Source: Frankia alni ACN14a (GTDB lineage: Bacteria; Actinomycetota; Actinomycetes; Frankiales; Frankiaceae). From it: DNA of 64,000 bases. How positions within the stretch are numbered: position 1 is the stretch's first letter; every line of letters starts with the position of its first letter. Below the pieces are notes generated by a model. The model did not search any database and was not told the DNA's origin. It saw only the letters and a program-made list of their open reading frames with translations. This document shows positions 11,245 through 20,657 of this stretch, one piece after another. The stretch lies in contig NC_008278.1 in assembly GCF_000058485.1 (NCBI RefSeq), positions 2,164,962 through 2,228,961 of the forward strand, read 5' to 3'. The position numbers and the translations under genes were made by a program.

Positions 11245-12057
11245 CTGACCAGCGCGCTGTTTCGGCTGTCCCCGCTGCCCACCGCGGACGTGTTCACCCT
11301 GTCCGGACCGGAGGGGCGTCATGCGGCGACGGTGCGCCGGCTGCGCCCCGGCGAGCCGGTGGACGTCACCGACGGTCGCGGGGCGGCGTTGGAGTGCGCC
11401 GTCGTCGCCGTCCGGCGCGACGAGATCGACTGTGCGGTGCGCCGACGGGTCGACGCGGCGGTGCCACATCCCCGCCTCGTCGTCGTGCAGGCGCTGGCCA
11501 AGGGCGACCGCGGCGAGCGGGCGGTGGAAATGCTGACCGAGGTCGGTGTCGACGAGATCGTGCCGTGGTCGGCGGCGCGCTCGGTGGTCCGTTGGGACGG
11601 CGAGCGGGGCGGGCGGGCCCGGGAACGCTGGGTTCGGGCCGCGGCGGAGGCGTCGAAGCAGTCCCACCGCCTGCACTGGCCGGTGGTCGGCGACCTCGTC
11701 GGGACGGCGGAGCTGACCCGGCGTGTGGCGTCGGCGGCCCTCGCCGTGGTGCTGCACGAGCAGGCCGGCGACCCGCTGGTGGGCCTGGCCCGCCGCAGCG
11801 CCGCGGCCCTCGACGGGGTGACGGCGGTGGCATCGGTGGCATCCGCGGCTCAACCGAACCCGGCGGCGGAGATCCTGCTCGTCGTCGGCCCCGAGGGGGG
11901 CATCGCCGACGCCGAGGTGGACGCGCTGCATCAGGCCGGCGCCGTGGTGGCGCGCCTGGGTCCGACGGTGCTGCGCACCTCCACCGCCGGCGTGGTGGCG
12001 TCCTCGGTCGTTCTTGCGGATCTCGGCCGCTGGGACGCTCGACGTGTTGATGGATAG
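11245..12057 (+). CDS. rsmE: 16S rRNA m3U1498 methyltransferase RsmE, probable CTG start
   Basis: About 270 residues. The C-terminal SPOUT fold shows VGPEGGIADAEVDAL near residue 213 and VLRTSTAGVVA near the end. It methylates U1498 of 16S rRNA. The first ATG/GTG in frame (GTG at 11290) would remove the beginning of the N-terminal PUA-like domain. Reading upstream adds TSALFRLSPLPTAD, which looks like the family start, and a CTG at 11245 sits 6 bases after a clear GAGAGGA (11232-11238). No ATG or GTG occurs in this frame between dnaJ's end and 11290. It lies between dnaJ and phoH. Confidence 0.88.
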   Translation: MTSALFRLSPLPTADVFTLSGPEGRHAATVRRLRPGEPVDVTDGRGAALECAVVAVRRDEIDCAVRRRVDAAVPHPRLVVVQALAKGDRGERAVEMLTEVGVDEIVPWSAARSVVRWDGERGGRARERWVRAAAEASKQSHRLHWPVVGDLVGTAELTRRVASAALAVVLHEQAGDPLVGLARRSAAALDGVTAVASVASAAQPNPAAEILLVVGPEGGIADAEVDALHQAGAVVARLGPTVLRTSTAGVVASSVVLADLGRWDARRVDG

Positions 12058-12087
12058 ACTGGCGGGGTAGCGCCTGCGACTGGCGTT

Positions 12088-12158
12088 TGGTGGGTGGTTC
12101 CTGCCCCGGCAGGGTGCTGACCCGAGTGCCCGTCCTCCACGCGTCGCACCACCCACCA
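12088..12158 (+). ncRNA. Candidate structured RNA leader upstream of phoH
   Basis: TGGTGGGTGGT (12088-12098) and ACCACCCACCA (12148-12158) are perfectly complementary over 11 bases. They enclose a smaller hairpin CCTGC-CCCG-GCAGG (12100-12113) and about 35 more bases. No T-run follows, so it is not a standard terminator. It sits 47 bases before the phoH start and could be a leader or attenuator. It matches no riboswitch I know. Confidence 0.45.
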
Positions 12159-12205
12159 CGGTCATCGATCCTGAGAGGTGCCGCGGCCGTAGCTGGCCGC
12201 TCTCT

Positions 12206-13255
12206 ATGCCCGAATCCGTCACGCCACCCGTCGCGCCGGCCGCTGCGGCCACGACGCGCATCGTCGTCCCCGGCCCGCACAGCATGGTGAGCCTGCTGGG
12301 CCAGCAGGACGAACTGCTGCGTACCGTCGAGCGGGCCTTCTCCTCGGACATCCACGTGCGCGGCAACGAGATCACCATCACCGGCCCGCCGGCGGAGAAC
12401 GAACTGGCCGCGCAGCTGTTCGCGGAGCTCATCGCCCTGCTCGACGCGGGCACCGAGCTCAGCCCGCAGCACGTCGACCACTCGCTGGCGATGCTGCGCA
12501 GCGGTTCGCAGGAGCGGCCCGCCGAGGTCCTCACCCTCAACATCCTGTCGAACCGGGGCCGGACGATCCGCCCCAAGACGCTCAATCAGAAGCGTTACGT
12601 CGACGCGATCGACCAGCACACGATCGTGTTCGGGATCGGGCCCGCCGGTACCGGCAAGACGTACCTGGCGATGGCGAAGGCGGTTCAGGCGCTGCAGGCC
12701 AAGAAGGTCAACCGGATCATCCTGACCCGGCCGGCGGTCGAGGCGGGGGAGCGGCTCGGCTTCCTGCCGGGCACCCTGTACGAGAAGATCGATCCCTACC
12801 TGCGCCCGCTCTACGACGCGCTGCACGACATGATCGACCCGGACTCGATCCCGCGGCTGATGCAGGCCGGGACGATCGAGGTCGCCCCGCTGGCCTACAT
12901 GCGCGGCCGGACCCTGAACGACGCCTTCATCATCCTCGACGAGGCGCAGAACACCTCGCCCGAGCAGATGAAGATGTTCCTCACCCGGCTCGGCTTCGGA
13001 GCCAAGATCGTGGTGACGGGTGACGTCACCCAGGTCGACCTGCCCAGCGGTACCCGCAGCGGGCTGCGGGTCGTCCGGGAGATCCTCGACGGCGTCGAGG
13101 ACGTGCACTTCGCGTCCCTGACCAGCTCCGACGTCGTCCGCCACCGGCTGGTGAGCGAGATCGTCGACGCGTACGCCCGCTGGGACGCCGCCGCGGACCA
13201 TGCTGGTGCCGCGGCTGCGGCGCCCGCCCGCCCCGGCCGCCGCGAGCGACGGTGA
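12206..13255 (+). CDS. PhoH family ATPase (PhoH-like/YbeZ type)
   Basis: 349 residues with Walker A GPAGTGKT near residue 146, Walker B ILDEAQN, and the family signature [19 protein letters not shown]. An N-terminal domain (about 30-110) precedes the ATPase core. PhoH-like proteins of this type are linked to YbeY and RNA metabolism, and ybeY is the next gene, as in most bacteria. The ATG at 12206 has no obvious ribosome site; GAGGTG lies 27 bases upstream. The start could be slightly different. Confidence 0.92.
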   Translation: MPESVTPPVAPAAAATTRIVVPGPHSMVSLLGQQDELLRTVERAFSSDIHVRGNEITITGPPAENELAAQLFAELIALLDAGTELSPQHVDHSLAMLRSGSQERPAEVLTLNILSNRGRTIRPKTLNQKRYVDAIDQHTIVFGIGPAGTGKTYLAMAKAVQALQAKKVNRIILTRPAVEAGERLGFLPGTLYEKIDPYLRPLYDALHDMIDPDSIPRLMQAGTIEVAPLAYMRGRTLNDAFIILDEAQNTSPEQMKMFLTRLGFGAKIVVTGDVTQVDLPSGTRSGLRVVREILDGVEDVHFASLTSSDVVRHRLVSEIVDAYARWDAAADHAGAAAAAPARPGRRERR

Positions 13256-13283
13256 CCGTGTCGGGGCTCGGAGAGGACTGCTG

Positions 13284-13829
13284 ATGGCCGTGTTCGTCGC
13301 CAACGAGTCGGGCGCGAACGACGTGGACGAGGTCCGGCTCACGGCCCTCGCCCGCTTCGTGCTCGACGCGATGAAGGTGAACCCGCTGGCGGAGCTGTCG
13401 GTGATGCTGGTCGAGGAGAAGGCCATGGCCGACCTGCACGTGCGGTACATGGGCGAGGAGGGCCCGACCGACGTGCTCTCCTTCGCGCAGGACGACGCGT
13501 TCGACGCCTCCTGGTCGGAGTCGGTCGACGACGATCCCACGACGCTGCTCGGAGATGTGGTCCTCTGCCCCGACGTCGCGCGCCGCCAGGCGGAGCAGGC
13601 GGGGCACTCCCACGAGCGCGAACTGCACCTGCTGTGCACCCACGGCATCCTGCACCTGCTCGGGTACGACCATGCCGAGCCGGACGAGGAACGCGAGATG
13701 TGGAAGATCCAGAACAAACTGTTGGCGTCCTGGGACACCGCGGTGAAGGCCGCCGGCGGGAAGCGTCCCGCCGGCGGTGCGGACGGTGCGGACGGAGCTG
13801 GAGAGCCCGGCCCCACCGCCGCGCGCTGA
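13284..13829 (+). CDS. ybeY: Endoribonuclease YbeY
   Basis: 181 residues with the metal-binding motif HGILHLLGYDH (His120, His124, His130). YbeY is a zinc-dependent RNase for 16S rRNA 3'-end maturation and ribosome quality control. The ATG at 13284 follows GAGAGGA at 13271-13277; longer in-frame starts inside the phoH end lack this. It lies between phoH and the CBS-domain gene, the conserved order. The last 30 residues are a Gly/Ala-rich tail. Confidence 0.94.
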   Translation: MAVFVANESGANDVDEVRLTALARFVLDAMKVNPLAELSVMLVEEKAMADLHVRYMGEEGPTDVLSFAQDDAFDASWSESVDDDPTTLLGDVVLCPDVARRQAEQAGHSHERELHLLCTHGILHLLGYDHAEPDEEREMWKIQNKLLASWDTAVKAAGGKRPAGGADGADGAGEPGPTAAR

Positions 13830-13848
13830 CCCCGGTCGGGGGGAGCCG

Positions 13849-15210
13849 ATGAGCTCCGGCGATCTTCTGCTTGTCTTCATCGCGGTGGTCGCGTCCCTCG
13901 CCGCCGCGGGTTTCGGCTGCGTGGACGCGGCCCTGACCCGGGTGTCGCGGGTGTCGGTGGACACCTTCGCGCGCCAGGGGCGTGCCGGTGCGGCGAACCT
14001 CGCGACCGTCGTCGCCGACCCCGGCCGCTTCCTCGCGTTGCTGCTGCTCCTGCGGGTGGTCGGCGAGATGCTCGCCGCAGCCTGCCTGACGATCCTGTTC
14101 GCGCACGCCTACGGGACGGGCTTCGCCGCCGTGGGGCTCGGCACCCTGGTGGCGACCCTGATCGCCTACATCCTCGTCGGGGTGATGTTCCGGACCCTCG
14201 GCCGCCAGCACGCCCCGGCGGTCGCGCTCGCCACCGCGGGGCTGACCGTTCGCCTCGCCCGGATCTTCGGGCCGCTGCCTCGGCTGCTCATCGCGTTGGG
14301 CAACGCCGTCACCCCGGGGCCCGGATTCCGGGACGGGCCCTTCGCCTCCGAGGCGGAGCTGCGCGACCTGGTCGACCTCGCCGAGGAGAACGAGGTCATC
14401 GAGCGCGAGGAACGCGACATGATCGCGTCGGTGTTCGAGCTGGGTGACACCCTCGTCCGGGAGGTGATGGTGCCACGACCGGACATGGTGTTCATCGAGT
14501 CGTCCAAGACCGTGCGCCAGGCTCTCTCGCTTGCCCTGCGCAGCGGTTTCTCCCGCGTCCCGGTGATCGGCGAGAGCGTCGACGACGTCGTGGGCATCGC
14601 CTTTCTCAAGGACATGGTCCGCCGCGAGCGCGACGGCGACGAGGACGGTCCCGTCGCCGAGATCATGCGCGCGCCCGTGCTCGTGCCGGAGAGCAAGCCC
14701 GCCGACGACCTGCTGCGGGAGATGCAGGCCTCGCGGACCCACATGGCGATCGTCATCGACGAGTACGGTGGGACCGCCGGGCTCGTGACCATCGAGGACA
14801 TTCTCGAGGAGATCGTCGGCGAGATCACCGACGAGTACGACAGCGAGGTGGCACCGGTGGAGTGGCTCGATCCCGACACGGCTCGGGTCACCGCCCGGCT
14901 CGACGTGGACGATCTCGTCAAACTCTTCGACTTCGACGTCGACGAACTGCCCGGCGCGGACGACTCGGTGACCGTCGGCGGCCTGCTCGCCACGGCCCTG
15001 GGTCGGGTTCCCATCCCGGGCGCCACCGTGACGGTCGGCGGCCTGCGGCTGTCCGCGGAGCGGGCGGCCGGCCGGCGCAACCAGATCGGCACGATCGTCG
15101 TCAGCCGCCCGCCGCGCCCGCCGGGCGACGCCGACGACCCGGCCCCGGGCGGAGCAGACGGCGGTGAGCCGGCCGGGCGCTCACCCCAGGACGGAAAGGT
15201 AATCTCGTGA
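13849..15210 (+). CDS. CorC/HlyC-type membrane protein with DUF21 and CBS domains
   Basis: 453 residues. The N-terminal DUF21-like region (about 1-150) has several membrane segments. A pair of CBS domains follows (about 200-330, with VMVPRPDMVFIE and MAIVIDEYGGTAGLVTIED), then the C-terminal CorC/HlyC domain. Relatives are involved in magnesium or cobalt efflux, but the substrate is not certain. The ATG at 13849 follows GGGGGGAG. The end overlaps the next gene as GTGA. Confidence 0.9.
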   Translation: MSSGDLLLVFIAVVASLAAAGFGCVDAALTRVSRVSVDTFARQGRAGAANLATVVADPGRFLALLLLLRVVGEMLAAACLTILFAHAYGTGFAAVGLGTLVATLIAYILVGVMFRTLGRQHAPAVALATAGLTVRLARIFGPLPRLLIALGNAVTPGPGFRDGPFASEAELRDLVDLAEENEVIEREERDMIASVFELGDTLVREVMVPRPDMVFIESSKTVRQALSLALRSGFSRVPVIGESVDDVVGIAFLKDMVRRERDGDEDGPVAEIMRAPVLVPESKPADDLLREMQASRTHMAIVIDEYGGTAGLVTIEDILEEIVGEITDEYDSEVAPVEWLDPDTARVTARLDVDDLVKLFDFDVDELPGADDSVTVGGLLATALGRVPIPGATVTVGGLRLSAERAAGRRNQIGTIVVSRPPRPPGDADDPAPGGADGGEPAGRSPQDGKVIS

Positions 15211-15611
15211 CCGCTGACCCGACCCCGCAGGCGACGGCGCCCGCCGGGGCGGCCCTCGACCTGGCCGCGGAGGACGCGAAACTGCTCGTCCTGGCCCGCT
15301 CGGCGCGGCTGCGCGCCTACGTGCCCGACGGCAGGCCCGCCGAAGGTGCGGCCCTGCGTGACACCGACGGCCGCACCTACGCCGCCGCCACCGTCGGGCT
15401 GAGCCGGCCGGAGTTGGCGATCTCGGCGTTGCGGGCGGCCGTGGCCGCGGCGGTCTCCAGCGGGGCGCGCCGCTTCGAGGCCGCGGCCGTCGTCACGGAA
15501 AGTGATGAGGTCGCGGGCGACGATGTTGCCACCCTCGCCGAGTTCGGCGCCGGCGTCCCCGTCTTCCTCGGCGGCACCGACGGCGTGGCTCGCAGCAGGA
15601 CGAACAGCTAG
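15207..15611 (+). CDS. Degenerate cytidine-deaminase-like protein
   Basis: 134 residues. The layout (YVPDGRPAEGAALRDTDGRTY, then SRPELAISALRAAVAAAVSSG, then a C-terminal alpha/beta part) resembles the cytidine deaminase fold, but I see no HxE or PCxxC zinc motif and no cysteine at all. It sits between the CorC-like gene and era, where mycobacteria and streptomycetes carry a conserved protein of the same kind. The GTG start overlaps the upstream stop and the stop is one base from era, so the three are probably one transcript. Function unknown. Confidence 0.65.
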   Translation: MTADPTPQATAPAGAALDLAAEDAKLLVLARSARLRAYVPDGRPAEGAALRDTDGRTYAAATVGLSRPELAISALRAAVAAAVSSGARRFEAAAVVTESDEVAGDDVATLAEFGAGVPVFLGGTDGVARSRTNS

Positions 15612-15612
15612 C

Positions 15613-16557
15613 GTGCCGACTCCGAGTCACGCCCCCGGCGGCACGACCCCGGCGGAGTTCAGGTCCGGGTTCGCCTGCCTCGTCGGCCGGCCCAACGCCG
15701 GCAAGTCGACGCTGACGAACGCGCTGGTCGGCACCAAGGTCGCCATCACCAGCGGCCGGCCGCAGACTACCCGGCACGCCATCCGGGGCATCGTGCACCG
15801 CACCGACGCCCAGCTCGTCCTCGTCGACACGCCCGGGCTGCACCGGCCGCGCACGCTGCTCGGCCAGCGTCTCAACGACGTCGTGCGCGCCACTCTGTCC
15901 GAGGTCGACGTCGTCGGCTTCTGCATGCCCGCCGACGAACCCGTGGGCCGGGGTGACCGCTTCATCGCCGAGGAGCTGTCCCGACTGCCGAAACGGACTC
16001 CGGTGGTGGCCATCCTGACCAAGACCGACAAGGTCGGCGACGCCGACAGGATCGGCGCGCGGCTGCTCGACGTGGCCGGCCTCGGCGACTTCAGTGACAT
16101 CGTCCCGGTCAGCGCCATCCGCTCCTACCAGGTGGACGTGCTCGCCGACGTGCTGGCCGCCCGGCTGCCGACGGGCCCGGCACTCTACCCCGGCGGCGAG
16201 CTGACCGACGAGCCCGAGCAGGTCATGGTCGCCGAACTGGTCCGGGAGGCGGCGCTGGAGGGAGTCCGCGACGAGCTGCCGCATTCGCTGGCGGTGGTCG
16301 TCGAGGAGATGATCCCTCGGGAGGGTCGATCGCCCCAGAACCCGCTGCTGGACGTGCGGGTGAACGTCTTCGTCGAGCGACCCAGCCAGAAGGCGATCGT
16401 CATCGGCTCCGGCGGCTCCCGACTCAAGACGGTCGGCACCCGGGCCCGCGGGCAGATCGAGGCGCTGCTCGGCACGCCGGTCTTTCTGGACCTGCACGTC
16501 AAGGTCGCGAAGGACTGGCAGCGCGACCCCCGCCAGCTACGCCGCCTGGGCTTCTAG
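15613..16557 (+). CDS. era: GTPase Era
   Basis: 314 residues with G1 GRPNAGKS, G3 DTPG, G4 TKTD, and a C-terminal KH domain (around KAIVIGSGGSRLKTVG) that binds the 3' end of 16S rRNA. Era helps 30S subunit assembly. The GTG at 15613 begins one base after the upstream stop. The protein ends normally (DPRQLRRLGF). Confidence 0.96.
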   Translation: MPTPSHAPGGTTPAEFRSGFACLVGRPNAGKSTLTNALVGTKVAITSGRPQTTRHAIRGIVHRTDAQLVLVDTPGLHRPRTLLGQRLNDVVRATLSEVDVVGFCMPADEPVGRGDRFIAEELSRLPKRTPVVAILTKTDKVGDADRIGARLLDVAGLGDFSDIVPVSAIRSYQVDVLADVLAARLPTGPALYPGGELTDEPEQVMVAELVREAALEGVRDELPHSLAVVVEEMIPREGRSPQNPLLDVRVNVFVERPSQKAIVIGSGGSRLKTVGTRARGQIEALLGTPVFLDLHVKVAKDWQRDPRQLRRLGF

Positions 16558-16623
16558 CCCGCGGCCGGGGCCGCCCGCCGCCGACCCGCGCGCACGGTCC
16601 GCGGGGGTGCGGTCACGCGCGGT

Positions 16624-16700
16624 GCGGTGCGCACGGCAAGTTGCGGTGCGTGCGGCGAGTTGCGGTGCGTGCGGCAAGTCGCGGTGCGACGGGCACGGTT
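16624..16700. repeat. Four-copy 19-base tandem repeat after era
   Basis: Units of the form GCGGTGCGTGCGGCAAGTT are repeated about four times with small changes, in the 195-base gap between the convergent era and NUDIX genes. Nothing else is visible in that gap. Confidence 0.75.
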
Positions 16701-16752
16701 TCGGGGGCTGAAGCGTACGGAACGCACCGCAGCCGCAGGGTGCCGGTGCCGA

Positions 16753-18090
16753 TCAGCGGCCGAACGGCCACCGTGGCCACCGATGTCGGCGGGGAAGCGC
16801 CCGGGTCGGAGGGTCGGACCCGTCGTTGACGACCGCGCCGTCGACGATCTCCAGGATAGGTGGCATGGCCCGCCGCGGTCGCCGCTGCGCCGCCGCGGCG
16901 GCGTCCGCGGTCGCGGGGGAGGGGCTGGGGGTGGGGGCGTGGGATCCGTCGTTCGGTGTCCCGGCATCACCGGAACCGGTGCGCCGGGACACCGGGGCGT
17001 CACCGGCCGCCTCGTCCGGTTCCCTGGCGGTGACCTGCTCGGACTCGGTCTGCTTGCGCTTCCTGGCCGGGTCGGTGATCACGGTCTCGTCGGCCCTGGT
17101 GCTCGGGTCGGCCGCGAGGGTCTGGCCGGCCGTGAGGACCTCGTCGGGCGTGGAGGTCTGGTCGGGCGTGGTGGTCTGGTCGGGCCTGGGGGTCTGGTCG
17201 GGCGTGGTGGTCGGGTCGGTGGGGGTGGCCTTGTCGGTGGGCGTGACCTGGTCGGGGTGGGTGTCTTCGGCGGACTCCGGGGGCTCGCCGGACGTCCCGA
17301 GGGAGGCCGAGGATCGGTCGGATGACGGGGCCGGCTCGGCTGCGCCGGCATCGTCAGGTGCCGCGGGCCGGCCGGCTGCCGAGGGTGGGCCGGCTGCAGA
17401 GGTCTCGTCGGCTGCGGAGCTCCCGTCGGCTGCGGAGGTCTCGTCGGCGGCCGGTGTCACGGCGGAGCCGGGTGCCGCCGCGGCTCGCGCGGGTGGGACG
17501 GGGATGGCGGCGGCCGGGTCGTCAGCGAGGGTCAGCGGTGGTGCGTCGTCGGTGAGCGCGGCGTTCAGCAGCGCCTGGCGGTTGGCGAGGATGAAGGCCT
17601 TGGCCTCCGGGGGCTGCAGGGCGTAGCGGCTGAGCTTCTTGCCGCGCAGGTCTATCCGTTCGACGTCGTAGCGGCCCTTGGCGGGGTTCGTGAACTCCTC
17701 GCCGGTGCGCTTGCTCAGGTCCATGGAGACCAGGCGGCAGACGAAGAAGTGCGACACCGCGATCCCGTCGCCGCGTGGCGGGCTGGTGAGGAACACCTGC
17801 TGGACGCGGTCGACGGTCGCGCCGAGCTCCTCGGCGAGTTCGCGGTGCAGGGCCGCCTCCACCGAGCCGTCCTCGCGGTCCACCCCGCCGCCGGGGGTGG
17901 ACCAGTAGGGCTTGCGCTTCGGCAGTGTTCGCCGGAAGACCACCAGCCGGCCGTTGCCGTCGATGAGGATCGCTCGCGCCGCCCGCCGTACCACCCGCAC
18001 CAAGCCATCATCCGCAACCTGCGGGTTCCCCCGCGGAGGGAGTCCGGCTTCCATCGGCAAAGGTGACCATTTGTGTTCTCTCGTAGCCAC
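16753..18090 (-). CDS. NUDIX hydrolase with long low-complexity C-terminal tail
   Basis: 445 residues. Residues about 25-165 are a NUDIX domain with the box GGGVDREDGSVEAALHRELAEELG (G-x5-E-x7-REL-x-EE-x-G). After residue about 190 the protein is Ala/Thr/Pro/Asp-rich, with repeated TTPDQT-like units between about 290 and 345, and has no recognisable fold. The substrate cannot be told from sequence. GTG at 18090 has GAGAG upstream; ATG at 18054 is an alternative start. The beginning overlaps a 20-base tandem duplication. It is divergent from recO and convergent with era. Confidence 0.82.
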   Translation of the reverse strand: MATREHKWSPLPMEAGLPPRGNPQVADDGLVRVVRRAARAILIDGNGRLVVFRRTLPKRKPYWSTPGGGVDREDGSVEAALHRELAEELGATVDRVQQVFLTSPPRGDGIAVSHFFVCRLVSMDLSKRTGEEFTNPAKGRYDVERIDLRGKKLSRYALQPPEAKAFILANRQALLNAALTDDAPPLTLADDPAAAIPVPPARAAAAPGSAVTPAADETSAADGSSAADETSAAGPPSAAGRPAAPDDAGAAEPAPSSDRSSASLGTSGEPPESAEDTHPDQVTPTDKATPTDPTTTPDQTPRPDQTTTPDQTSTPDEVLTAGQTLAADPSTRADETVITDPARKRKQTESEQVTAREPDEAAGDAPVSRRTGSGDAGTPNDGSHAPTPSPSPATADAAAAAQRRPRRAMPPILEIVDGAVVNDGSDPPTRALPRRHRWPRWPFGR

Positions 18091-18105
18091 TTGTGTTCTC
18101 TCGTA
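18066..18105. repeat. 20-base tandem duplication spanning the NUDIX start
   Basis: Two adjacent 20-base units (18066-18085 and 18086-18105) share 18 of 20 bases, with common core TTGTGTTCTCTCGTA. On the minus strand each reads TACGAGAGAACACAA followed by GTGG or ATGG, so the ribosome-site-plus-start arrangement of the NUDIX gene is duplicated. Confidence 0.85.
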
Positions 18106-18113
18106 TACGAGAG
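18098..18113. promoter_or_regulatory. Perfect 16-base palindrome CTCTCGTATACGAGAG
   Basis: A perfect dyad centred on GTATAC lies between the NUDIX start (18090, minus) and recO (18201, plus). The shape (short inverted arms around TATA) is like sites of GntR-type regulators, but no such regulator is encoded nearby. It overlaps the upstream copy of the 20-base duplication. Confidence 0.5.
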
Positions 18114-18200
18114 GTTGCGAAACGGGGCCGGTTCGTCGTGGCCATCTGCCGGATGACCTCGCCTTACCGCGCCGACCCCGGGTCGTGCAACCATGGGCGG

Positions 18201-18932
18201 GTGCCGGTGTATCGCGACGAAGGGGTCGTCCTGCGAACGACCCCTCTCGCCGAGGCTGACCGCATCATCACCGTGCTCACCCGGCGTGGCGGCCGGGTCC
18301 GGGCTGTTGCCAAGGGTGTGCGCAAGACATCCTCGCGGTTCGGCTCCCGGCTGGAGCCGGGCACCTACGTCGACCTGATGCTGCACTCCGGCCGGTCACT
18401 GGACACCGTCACCCAGGCCGACATCATCTCTCCCTACGGCACGACGATCGCGCTCGACTACGCCCGGCACACCGCCGCGGCCGTGATGCTCGAGACCGCC
18501 GAGCGGCTGACCAGCGAGGAGCGTCAGCCCGCGCTGCGGTTGTTCCTGCTGCTCGTCGGTGGTCTGCGCACGCTCGCCGCGGGGCAGCGACCGGCTCCGC
18601 TCGTGCTCGACGCGTACCTGCTCCGATCGCTGGCGGTGTCCGGCTACGGCATGGCCCTGGACGACTGTGCCCGGTGCGGGGAGCCGGGCCAGCACCTGTC
18701 GCTGTCCGTTGCCGGCGGCGGCGTAGTGTGCCCGCAATGTCGTCCGCACGGCGCGGCGTCGGTCTCGGCGGGTGCGGTGCGACTCCTCACCGACCTGTTG
18801 CGCGGCGACTGGGACGGCGCGCTGGCCAGCGAGGCGCGCGCCCGGCGGGAGGCCGGCGGCATCGTGGCCGCCTATCTCCAGTGGCATCTCGAACGGGGGC
18901 TGCGCGCGCTGCCGCATCTGGAACGGGCATGA
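18201..18932 (+). CDS. recO: DNA repair protein RecO
   Basis: 243 residues beginning VPVYRDEGVVLRTTPLAEADRI, a typical RecO OB-fold start, with a C-terminal zinc motif CARC...CPQC (around residue 155). RecO loads RecA onto SSB-coated single strands with RecR. GTG at 18201 matches the conserved N-terminus; the frame continues upstream but without family similarity. It is the first gene of the recO-uppS pair. Confidence 0.94.
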   Translation: MPVYRDEGVVLRTTPLAEADRIITVLTRRGGRVRAVAKGVRKTSSRFGSRLEPGTYVDLMLHSGRSLDTVTQADIISPYGTTIALDYARHTAAAVMLETAERLTSEERQPALRLFLLLVGGLRTLAAGQRPAPLVLDAYLLRSLAVSGYGMALDDCARCGEPGQHLSLSVAGGGVVCPQCRPHGAASVSAGAVRLLTDLLRGDWDGALASEARARREAGGIVAAYLQWHLERGLRALPHLERA

Positions 18933-19267
18933 GTGGCCGGGGCCTGGCGGGCACCGGACCGCGCCGTTCGATGACCACGCCGCGGCGGCGTCGCGTCGAT
19001 CGATCCGCGGGTCGCTGGACGCGTTGGTCGGGGGGCGCACTGGTCGGGGGACGACGCGCTGGTCGGGTGGGATGCGCTGGTCGGTGGGATGCGCTGGTCG
19101 GTGGGATGCGCTGGGAGGGGATGAGGACGGACATGGTGAGGTGGATAGCGGCGGTGGGGGCTCCCGGCGCGATCCGGCGTCGGCAGGGGGACGGTGCGGC
19201 GATGGCAGATATCGGTACGACGGATGACGGCTCGGCGCTGCCCCGGCCGGTTCTGGGGAGGTAGGCA
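18933..19267. repeat. recO-uppS gap with 17-base tandem repeats
   Basis: A 335-base gap. From about 19025 to 19121 it has imperfect repeats of GATGCGCTGGTCGGTGG (two perfect copies at 19071-19087 and 19088-19104, with diverged copies on both sides). I see no credible gene in the rest. Confidence 0.65.
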
Positions 19268-20057
19268 GTGACTTTGCGCAATGACGTGGGGACGCGGTTC
19301 CGTGATCCGCATCCCCATCCCTCGGGGGCCCGGCCCCCGGCGCTGCCGCGCAGCCTGGTTCCGCGGCACGTGGGCATCGTCATGGACGGCAACGGCCGCT
19401 GGGCCAAGCGGCGCGGGCTCGCCCGGACGAAGGGGCACGAGGCCGGGGAGGACGCGCTGTTCGACTGCGTCGAGGGGGCGATCGAACTCGGCGTGCGCTG
19501 GCTGTCGGTGTACGCCTTCTCGACGGAGAACTGGAAGCGCTCGCCGGACGAGGTGGCGTTCCTGATGCGCTTCACCGACGGAGTGTTCGGCCGACGGATC
19601 GCGGACATGGACGCGCTCGGGGTGCGGGTGCGGTGGGCGGGGCGTCGTCCCCGACTCTGGGGGAACGTGATCCGGCGCCTGGAGTCCTCGGAGGAGCGCA
19701 CCCGCGACAACGACCGGCTCACGCTGGTGATGTGCGTGAACTACGGCGGCCGGGCCGAGATCGCGGACGCCGCGGCGGCGATCGCCCGGGACGTGCGTGA
19801 GGGGCGGCTGCGGGCCGACCGGATCGACGAGGCCACGGTGAGTCGCTACCTCGACGAGCCCGACATGCCCGACCTCGACCTGGTCATCCGGACGTCCGGC
19901 GAACAGCGGCTGAGCAACTTCTTGCTCTGGCAGGCGGCGTACGCCGAGTTCTCGTTCGTCGAGACGCTCTGGCCCGACTTCGACCGCCGCAACCTGTGGC
20001 AGGCCTGCGAGGAGTACGCCCGCCGGGACCGCCGCTACGGCGGGATCGTCGCCCATC

Positions 20058-20065
<8 letters not shown>
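19268..20065 (+). CDS. uppS: Polyprenyl diphosphate synthase (UppS family, cis-prenyltransferase)
   Basis: 265 residues with catalytic Asp40 in IVMDGNGRWAKRRG, STENWKRS, and the C-terminal RTSGEQRLSNFLLWQ. It condenses isopentenyl diphosphate in cis to make the long-chain lipid carrier for peptidoglycan and surface glycans, directly relevant to the glycan locus later in the window. Chain length (C50 or C55) cannot be read from the sequence. GTG at 19268 has GGAGG about 5 bases before it. It overlaps the next gene by 8 bases. Confidence 0.94.

Positions 20066-20657
<592 letters not shown>

Noticed and set aside
16558-16752. tRNA or small RNA gene after era
   Set aside because: The region is explained by a 19-base tandem repeat and shows no cloverleaf.
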